Positions 57,141 through 64,000 of a stretch of DNA of 64,000 nucleotides are shown piece by piece (within the stretch, counting starts at the first letter, position 1; each line of letters starts with the position of its first letter). Below the pieces are notes generated by a model. The model did not search any database. It saw only the letters and a program-made list of their open reading frames with translations, and was not told the origin of the DNA. The translations under genes and the position numbers were made by a program. This DNA comes from Sphaerolaimus hirsutus (Eukaryota > Nematoda > Chromadorea > Monhysterida > Sphaerolaimidae): assembly GCA_964036195.1 (NCBI GenBank), contig OZ038450.1:9612701-9676700 (forward strand), read 5' to 3'.

Positions 57141-57609
57141 CAGGGGTTTAGCGGGGGGGGGGGGTTTGGGGGGGGGGCTACCCCCCCCCCCAAATCCGCC
57201 AGCTATCTATCTATCCCGGAGGCCCGCTCAGCTATCTATCTATCCCGGAGGCAAATTTTTTGGCTATCTATCCCCCAAATCGTCAGATTTTCAAGAAATT
57301 TTGGCCCAATTTTCGCTCAAAATTTTCGTACCTTTTTATAGTTTCTCACCTTCAAAATTCTTATTCAGGTTCCTTATTGCCTATTTTTAGAGATTTTTTG
57401 TACTATATGTACTTATAGACCTATTTCTAGCTGTTTTTCACCTACTTTTAGCGATTTTCCCCCCTTTTTTCCGTCTATACCTTGGACAAGCCTATATATT
57501 GAACCCCCGCCAACCCCCCCCCCAAATTTTTTCAGCTATCTATCCCTCCGGAGGAGCGATTTACTATCTATATAAACACCCGCCAGGTTCCAAATCTACT
57601 AAACCCCTG
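57141..57609. mobile_element. Complete GATAGATAG/Gn hAT-like element, 8-bp TSD
   Basis: Begins CAGGGGTTTAG and ends CTAAACCCCTG. Exact TSD CCTTAACT at 57133-57140 and 57610-57617. Contains the family modules: G run, C run, CCAGCTATCTATCTATCCCG twice, and TATCCCTCCGGAGGAGCG near the right end. This copy defines the true ends of the family whose fragments lie across the window. No transposase. Confidence 0.87.
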
Positions 57610-57744
57610 CCTTAACTACTTGACATTTCTGCCTTAGTTGACATTAACCTCTTCACATTTATCACTTGACATAAACCACTTGATATTTATCACATAAGTT
57701 ATCACTAAATTATAACTTCACATTTATCACTTGAAAGTGATCAC

Positions 57745-58010
57745 TAACATTTATCTCAATAGCACAGCGCCACTCCATAAAAATGGTGATATTAGGGAGC
57801 TAATGGAGCTACTCCATAGAAATGTCACCATTTTCGAGTCAATACCACCACCCACCACTCAATAAAAATGGTATCATTTTGGAATCATTGACACCACTGC
57901 ATAAAAATGGCACCAGTTTGGAGTCAATAGCACCATCCCATAAAAGTGGTGCATTTTGTGAGTTGGTGCCACTCCATAAAAATGGTGCCATTTAAAATCA
58001 ATACCATTGG
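57745..58010. repeat. Minisatellite, CATAAAAATGGTGxCA units
   Basis: About six units of 35-45 bp built on CCATAAAAATGGT(A/G)(C/T)CAT and TTTGGAGTCAATAxCACCA, with substitutions and length variation. Non-coding. Confidence 0.7.
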
Positions 58011-58014
58011 AAAA

Positions 58015-58680
58015 ACCCAGGGTCACATGAAACCCTCCACCGCAAACCACCCAGCTATCTATCTATCCCGGCGGCTTTTTTTCAGCAATGTATCTCTGCG
58101 GGTGAGCGACTTGCAAACCATCCAACCCCCTGAAGGGCCAAAATCTAGGATACCCTTTTATGGTATCGTCTGCATTATACACAAGCCATTACTCATGAAG
58201 ATTGGTTGTCTAGGAGAAGTTATTGCATTTAAAACTGGACAGAACAAGATCACCACCTCAAATAGATAATCTGCAATAACTTCCCTGCGCCTAAAACATC
58301 TGATCTGGGATTAGAATCGGGACTGGAGATCACGGCATTTTACCGCAAATATTCAGGCTGGGGCTCCCGTTTGAACCCTACCCTAAGCATTTAGCACAAG
58401 TATAGATTTTTCTGTATTTACATGTACATACTGCATGGTACATACTCGAAAATTCACTCAGCTTGTAGATAAACTTTTCATGTAGAGCAAATATTTACCG
58501 CGCCATAGCGGATAGCACCACTCCCTGGCTGAAGCGGCATGCCAGCACAGAATTTACAAAAATTTACATTTTTGTATGAATATACCATGCGAAATTTACC
58601 AATCACCTATTTTGCTTAAACACTCAGACCATCTCAAAACCACCACAAAGCACTTTAGACCAATATCAATCCTCCTAAAT
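58015..58680. other. Intergenic DNA with a GATAGATAG fragment
   Basis: CCCAGCTATCTATCTATCCC at about 58048 is a truncated family member. The rest has no supported feature. Confidence 0.4.
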
Positions 58681-58682
58681 AG

Positions 58683-58900
58683 CGACACACACGCTGGATG
58701 TCAACTAAATTCGTGTCAACTAAATTTCAGTGAATTATGAGACTGCAACTTACCTATCTTATAGAGCACAGTTAATTTTATATTCATGGCACTTCATTTT
58801 CATTGTTTCTGTTAAGTGTGACTCTTTTTAGAAACTTTTTGTGTTATTTAGTTGACATTGAGTTGACACGAATTTGCACGGTCAACAGTGTGTGTGGGCC
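58683..58900. mobile_element. GTTGAC-family element, complete copy
   Basis: CACACACGCTGGATGTCAAC on the left mirrors GTCAACAGTGTGTGTGGGCC on the right. An uninterrupted copy that reveals where the nested copy at 20637-22210 was split. About 218 bp, non-coding, no clear TSD. Confidence 0.7.
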
Positions 58901-58904
58901 CAAT

Positions 58905-59640
58905 ATACCACCACACGACCGCCTTGCTAAAACAAAGTTTTCACTACGGAATCTTAACTCGTTGCGCAATCGCGTGTTACCTCGGGACAGGATAATCTGC
59001 AACGTTCACCAGCTCAGCGTGATAAAATTGTTCAGAAAAAAGTGTAATGATCGGCGCTAATAGAGTATAAATTCTCCCAAGGCACGGACTTAATAATGTA
59101 TTTATTTTAATGTAGAGTGGTAAAGTATTTGAGCACTTTTACACACACGCACACAAGTATAATAAAGTACAAAATTATTGTGCAAACACACTTCTGAAAT
59201 TTTACAATTATCTCCTTCTTATGTACTAAAAGTATTCTAATAGGTATCAACTGCATTGATGTTGTTGAATTGACTACATCAACTGTTTTACTACAAAGTT
59301 TTAACTCGCATCGAAATTGACATTGGTTACATTTTATACGATGCACTCTGAAACTGTCTTCACATTTGAATATCGCAATGCACTCGAGACAGTTAAACAC
59401 TTCTATGTTCTAAAAACTTGACACAATTCAGGTTAGAAAAATGGGTTTGACACCGCCAGAGGAATTCATTTGATAAATGATATTGGGGACATACAAAAAT
59501 TTATAATCACCGCCCAAAAATTTGAGAACAATTGATCCGTCACTTTTTAAAGAAAACGACGTGATTTTTTAGGAAAATTTGAGCTCGATGCACAGCTCGA
59601 TGCACACCCGAATTGTATCTGCGAGATATTTCCAACTGTA
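58905..59640. other. Intergenic DNA, nothing recognised
   Basis: AT-rich. The minus-strand open frame 59107-59400 contains CLECIAIFKCEDSFRVHRIKC, which only loosely resembles a C2H2 finger (no second metal-ligand pair at normal spacing). Not called as a gene. Confidence 0.3.
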
Positions 59641-59646
59641 TTTAAC

Positions 59647-59954
59647 TAGTGATGGAAAAAACGCCATGTCGCTTTTTCGAACCCCGGCGCCAGAGCAAAA
59701 TGGCGCCAAGCGCCAGAAGCGCCATGGCGCTTTTTGCTTTGGCGCTAGCGCCGAGCGCCTGCGCCAGGCATTTTGTTCCTGGCGCCAGGCAAAATAAGCG
59801 CCAAGCGCCAAAAGCGCCATGGCGCTTTTTATGGGCGTGGTGCCAAGCGCCAATGGCGCCAGAGTAAAATAGCGCCAAGCGCCAAAAGCTCCATGGCGCT
59901 TTTTCCTTTGGCGCTAGCGCCAGGCGCCAGCACCATGGCGCTTTTCCATCACTA
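59647..59954. mobile_element. GGCGCC-hairpin hAT MITE
   Basis: Ends TAGTGATGGAAAAAA and TTTTCCATCACTA. TSD TATTTAAC / TATTTCAC matches 7 of 8. The interior is GGCGCCAAGCGCC and GCGCCATGGCGC palindromes as at 42121. The overlapping open frames on both strands are palindrome translations. Confidence 0.82.
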
Positions 59955-60022
59955 TATTTCACTAAAAAGAACATTCTTGTGGATGAACCAACAGTGTGAC
60001 TAGTAATTTTGATGTTTTTATA

Positions 60023-60452
60023 ATACCGTATTACCTCGAAATACCCCCAGGGGGTTTATTATTTCGCAAGCAAAATGTGAGGGGGGATAATTCGAGGGGG
60101 GGTTTATTCGAGGGGGGGTCTATTATTTCGCCAGAAATTTTCGGAAATTCCCCATACGCAGACGTAGAAAAATCGAACAATCACATAGATTTTTATGTGT
60201 TTATAGGCAGATATTACTGTATATACACAAAAACCCTTCCCTAACGTCACTTAATCATCAGTTTTAACGTGTGTTCTGCATTGTACAGATCACAAACTGC
60301 GGTATTTGTCATGTACGTTCACGTTACACTCAATTTTAGGGGGGGGGGGGTATTTCGAGGGGGGGGGTTATTATTTCCTCAGCCGAAATTTAGGGGGGGT
60401 ATTTCGAGGGGGGGTTAATTCAAGGGGGGATAATTCGAGGTAATACGGTAGT
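60023..60452. mobile_element. ACCGTATTACCTCGAAATA element
   Basis: Left TAATACCGTATTACCTCGAA, right TTCGAGGTAATACGGTA. Repeated GGGGG(G)TATTTCGAGG and GGTTTATTCGAGG words inside. The most repeat-expanded member of the family. Confidence 0.75.
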
Positions 60453-60690
60453 TGATTATCATAAAAAAACAAAAATATTGTATTTGGCAGAAAAAAAGAC
60501 ACCGCCCTCGGCGTAAAAAAGGTGAAAGGAAGCCTGTAATCAGACCCCAATGCCCGCAATTATTGCCCGTTTCTCGCAACGGGGCATCACAGTCACTTGA
60601 AGAATAGAAGCGGTGAAGTCCTCACATCAGTTTGGCGAGTTGTTCACGGCAGATATTCACACGAAAAACTTTCAACATCAAACAGAAAAA

Positions 60691-60731
60691 AATAGGCTGT
60701 CCCTTGCACAATGAATAGGCTGTCCCTTGCA
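60691..60731 (+). repeat. Short direct repeat around the ShKT start codon
   Basis: AATAGGCTGTCCCTTGCA occurs twice, at 60691-60708 and 60714-60731, with the ATG between them. A recent tandem duplication that changed the 5' leader or the first codons. Confidence 0.8.
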
Positions 60732-63426
60732 ACCTTGATAGCTACGCTACTGGTCTTGGTTTTGTTCCAACCAACCAGTGGGCTATATAAGCCAATGAGT
60801 CCAGAGAAAATTGTCAAATTAACCGGTGAGTAACTAGGGTTGGAAAAAAAACGTTTTTTTTTAACTCGATGTTTTTTTTTAAAAGCTCCCAGATATGACC
60901 TAGTGTCAACATATATAGGTATATCAGACACTGGCAATACTCTGTGATGTTAAATATGACCATATAATGGCTGTGGAGCCATGGGATAGCATTATAAGTG
61001 GTGATTTGTGTCAAAAATATCCATTTTTCGTCGACATATCGTTCATATATCGCCTTATAGTCGAATGTTCGTGACTTCAGGTAAAGTTTGGCACGGAATA
61101 GTGATCAAACAAGGTTATAAAAGGAGGTTGTTACTTTGGGAGTGAAGTTACACACTGTGGAGGTACATGGAAGCACATTACCTCAATATTATATATTACA
61201 GCAACATATGTCGGCTTATTCACCCATAGTAGCACATAGAAATGGATGTTTTGATACTAAAAATGCAACAAAACCAATGGCCCCACACACGCTAGTTGAC
61301 GCCAAAATTAGCGTCAACTCAGAGTCAACTGGTCAAAAATTCAATTGACTCTGAGCCATTTACAATATGTATCCAAAAAATCCCCTTCTTTCATTCTACA
61401 TCAATCGACTTCTCAATATTTCTTAATCAACACAGGTAAAAAATTAAAAATAGTTATACTTAAAACAGTTGACTCTGAGTTGACTCAATCGACTTCTAAA
61501 AAGTAGCGTCAACCACCGTGTGGAGCGCCAATGAAAACAACCACCAATGTCAATTTGTGTGTGAAATTGCGCGCTTGCGCGCAAAAATTTTGCAAAATAC
61601 CTAGTGCTTAGTACTAAAAATTTTGGCCGATGTTTTTTTAAAAAAAAAAACATTTCGGACGTCATGTTTTTGTTTTTTTTAAACGTTTTTTTTTTAAAAC
61701 GTTTAAAAAAAAACATCGGCCAACCCTATGAGTAACTATTGAGACGCCCCTCAATGACCCTACCAGTACACGCACTAGTTGACAACGTCACCAAATGTCA
61801 ACTGGTTCGGGTCCCAATTCAAAGCTTGCTGACGAGTATTTCGTATTCAGGCAAACTATCCCGTATTGCAGAGGTATCTTAGATTTTTACAGGATAGGTA
61901 GTTGTAAAAAACGTTTTTTGGGAGGGGGTTTTGGGGGTGCAGGCGTTCAATATATGGACTTTGTCAAGGTGCAGAAGGAAGAAGGAGAGAAATCGCCAAA
62001 AGTATGTGAAAAATAGCTCAAAATAGCTCAAAATAGGTAGAAGATATAAACAATACTAAAATAGACGAAATAAGCAGTTAGACACATTAACTTGTTATTT
62101 TGGATGTGAAAACCTATAACAAAGTACGAACGTTACGATTTTCAGCAAAAATTAGGGTATAATTTCTCAAAAATCGCTCCAGATATCTAGATAGCTGGCC
62201 GATTTTTTTTATTTTGGGGGGGCGGGGGGTTCAGGGGATGGTAGCCATAAACTTTTCATCGGGGATAGATAGATAGCTGAGCGGCCTCGAGGATAGACAG
62301 CTGGGCGATTTGAGGGAGGGGGGGGGGTACCCCCCACCCCCAATTGGAGACATCAGTCGTATAGGCACATGCCCATAGACATGGCACTTGCATTGCAACA
62401 TAATACAACCCCCCCCCCCCCACCCGCAGCAAAGTATCAGCGCAAGTTCCCGCAAGAAAGTCTGACAGAGGGCAAAGACCACGACAAGAAATGTTGCCGC
62501 TGGGCCGCCTCGGGTTTCTGCCAGAGATACGAGGGCGGTGCATTTACCTGCCCAATGTGCCAGTGGTCGTGCGGCACGTCCGGCTGCACTTGTGAGCTTA
62601 CTGTGGGATGCAGCATTTTAAATTTAGAATTGAAGGTGTTACATTGGAAAAAGTTGTATCTTTAAAATCTTTAGATCGTAGATCATCAATAATTAATTTG
62701 TAAAATTAATTTTGATTGATTATTAATCACGTTACTTGTGTTAGCATCAGTTCCAATCACATTTGTCCAGTTAAGTCTCTCATGCGCTCAAAAATATGAG
62801 CGTGCTCACAAATCAAATCTTCTAAGCAAAAGTCCTCAAAAGCATGAGGCAGTAAACGCACGCTGGGAATTTTTCATAGTGAATCATATTTAGTTCAGAT
62901 TTACATGTGTGGTAAGTTTTTGTAGTAAGTTCAGACAGTCAGCTACTACGGCAGGGAAACAGAGACAAAAAAGTTCCAAGCACCGCCAAAGGCTTTTGTT
63001 TTGGCATGTCTAATATCCCTTCAAATCTGCGGTAGTGAATAAATATCCTAAAACGCATTTTACATGCACTTTTACAGTGTGCGAGACCGGCTCCAGAGTC
63101 ATTACATATAACATTTGACCAAAACAGAGGCTTTCCCAGTTCTTCTAAATAGCTTCAATACCACCGCGACATCAGAAAAAGCACCCACGCCTTAAACAGC
63201 GCCAAACATCCCAAAATACAAAACCCCAGTAAAAAAAGCCAAGCACACAACGCACCTCCACTCAGGGGACGGCGCCGTGTCCGCCGACAACGAGTCGTGG
63301 GGCGCGACGGTGCCCAAGCGTTGCCTCGACCTGGCCAACAAGGAGCAAGAGCTCAAGGACGACCTGGCGGAAACGAAGCGCAAACTCAAGGAAACGCAGA
63401 ACGGCCAGCTGGAGAAGAAAGGGTAG
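60711..63426 (+). CDS. Small secreted ShKT-like protein, three exons
   Basis: Exons 60711-60825, 62430-62591 and 63266-63426, phase 1 at both junctions, GT..AG borders, 145 codons plus TAG. The first exon is a classic signal peptide (basic start, LATLIATLLVLVLF core, cleavage likely after TSG at residues 22-24). Exon 2 carries a cysteine cluster of ShKT type: CCRWAASGFC, then CPMC..SC..SGC, matching the family pattern C-x2-WA-x2-G-x-C followed by a CxxC/SC end. Exon 3 adds one more cysteine and a charged helix (ANKEQELKDDLAETKRKLKE, coiled-coil like). ShKT domains occur in secreted enzymes, matrix proteins, ion-channel blockers and immune proteins, so the role is open. An AATAAA lies at 63714, about 290 nt past the stop. 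The start is the only ATG giving the signal peptide. Confidence 0.82.
60835..61728. mobile_element. hAT-like element at the ShKT intron 1 donor, 8-bp TSD
   Basis: Begins TAGGGTTGG and ends CCAACCCTA. The TSD is TGAGTAAC (60827-60834 and 61729-61736), which is part of the splice donor GTGAGTAAC. The left copy of the TSD restores a normal donor, so splicing should survive. A GTTGAC-family element is nested at 61279-61528. The rest matches the element at 21267. Confidence 0.9.
61279..61528. mobile_element. GTTGAC-family element nested in a hAT copy
   Basis: GGCCCCACACACGCTAGTTG on the left, AACCACCGTGTGGAGCGCC on the right, several GTTGACTCTGAG inverted words inside. The surrounding sequence continues as in the element at 21267, confirming it is a later insertion. 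Confidence 0.7.
61860..62365. mobile_element. GATAGATAG/Gn element in ShKT intron 1
   Basis: Carries AATCGCTCCAGATATC, GGGGATAGATAGATAGCTGA and G/C runs in the order of the complete copy at 57141 (inverted). The ends are degraded and no TSD is seen. Confidence 0.6.
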
Positions 63427-63713
63427 AATTGAGCGGATTAACAGAAGCTATGAATTTTATAAAACGTAAATGTCCTAATACTTATGATAGGATAGATAAA
63501 GGGTCAACAATGTAGTCAAAAAGTATGTGGGAAACCGCCCAATGGCATTTAGACCGGTATTAATACCAAGAAAGCAAGCATGCTCACAATAACACGTCAA
63601 TATTTTGCTGTTTGTGTTCATTTGACGCACAATGTGCGTATTTTAGCACGGTTGTACAGTACATACGCAAACTGAATTAGCAAGTCAATAGTTGACTGGA
63701 GTGAAAGATGGTA

Positions 63714-63719
63714 AATAAA
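63714..63719 (+). terminator. Polyadenylation signal AATAAA
   Basis: Canonical AATAAA on the plus strand about 290 nt after the TAG of the ShKT-like gene, followed by a T/G-rich stretch. The best candidate for its cleavage site. Confidence 0.55.
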
Positions 63720-63907
63720 TGTCGTCCGAGACGACGCCACAATATTTACTATTCGACGCTTTCTTTTGTTATTGTTTTTATGCGTATGCAACTATACGAA
63801 TTTGCCCAGTGGGTTATAGCCATACTTCACATTCCAAAATACATCCAAATATCGATGATACGCGGCTTCAAAATAATGGAAAGTGTGTCTAAGAACGCTA
63901 CACATGA

Positions 63908-64000
63908 TCACTCGCGCAGATCGAGCACTCTTTTAGCCATTGCGTTAAGCTTCGCCTTGTCGTCCTTTACCATCTGCAAAAAGTACACCTCCGTAAAGCA
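63908..64000 (-). CDS. Last exon of an unidentified minus-strand gene (partial)
   Basis: An open minus frame ends in MVKDDKAKLNAMAKRVLDLRE and TGA (63910-63908). A good acceptor (CTTTTTGCAG) lies at 63974, so the exon may begin at 63973. The frame also stays open upstream to the window edge, so it could be longer. Lysine-rich and helical in appearance. Family not recognised. Confidence 0.45.
   Translation of the reverse strand, partial: CFTEVYFLQMVKDDKAKLNAMAKRVLDLRE

Noticed and set aside
56885..58010. CRISPR-like array
   Set aside because: Repeats are degenerate and adjacent, with no constant repeat and unique spacers, in an animal nuclear context. They are minisatellites.
59107..59400. 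Possible single C2H2 zinc finger (CLECIAIFKCEDSFRVHRIKC)
   Set aside because: Ligand spacing does not form a standard finger and no splice context links it to other exons.
59569..59974. Ala/Trp/Arg-rich frames on both strands
   Set aside because: They translate GGCGCC palindromes of a MITE; the same peptide nonsense occurs at 42121.
4816..62365. GATAGATAG tracts as ordinary microsatellites
   Set aside because: They occur in a fixed order with other modules and as part of a complete element with 8-bp TSD at 57141, so most are transposon fragments.

Overview
This is nuclear DNA of a multicellular animal, almost certainly an invertebrate. The genes have many short exons with GT..AG introns, one protein is a metazoan-type secreted ShKT protein, and the space between genes is packed with non-autonomous DNA transposons, many of them hAT-like with intact 8-bp target-site duplications (TSDs). 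I cannot fix the phylum; an arthropod is only a guess.

Layout. 1-17 kb: no gene recognised. AT-rich DNA alternates with CpG-rich islands (about 0.85-1.2, 1.8-2.95, 4.1-4.4, 9.1-9.5, 10.95-11.5, 12.1-13.05, 13.4-13.7 and 15.9-17.1 kb) and scattered transposon remnants. 18.86-24.13 kb, minus strand: a complete nine-exon gene for a UV-damage endonuclease (UVDE/UvsE). It reads through every splice junction to a 433-residue protein that keeps the family's metal-binding motifs and adds a basic C-terminal tail. 29.71-33.54 kb, minus strand: a complete eight-exon ceramide synthase of 342 residues with an intact Lag1 motif but no room for a homeobox-like domain. 34-47 kb: a transposon-rich gene desert. 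47.4-52.3 kb, minus strand: an eleven-exon C2H2 zinc-finger gene with five tandem copies of a two-finger module; its 5' end is unresolved. 52.3-56.9 kb: AT-rich, repeat-poor DNA, possibly untranslated or regulatory sequence of a neighbouring gene. 56.9-60.5 kb: tandem repeats and transposons. 60.71-63.43 kb, plus strand: a three-exon gene for a small secreted ShKT-like protein, whose first intron carries a hAT element inserted exactly at the splice donor. 63.9-64 kb, minus strand: the apparent last exon of another gene.

The genes are functionally unrelated (DNA repair, sphingolipid synthesis, transcription, secretion) and are not an operon or cluster. The most notable items are the intron-bearing, bacterial-looking UVDE gene in an animal genome and the unusually legible transposon fauna: GGCGCC hairpin hAT MITEs, long perfect-type hairpins, a TTAA-flanked palindrome, a TTTACAAGT foldback and a three-level nest inside a UVDE intron.
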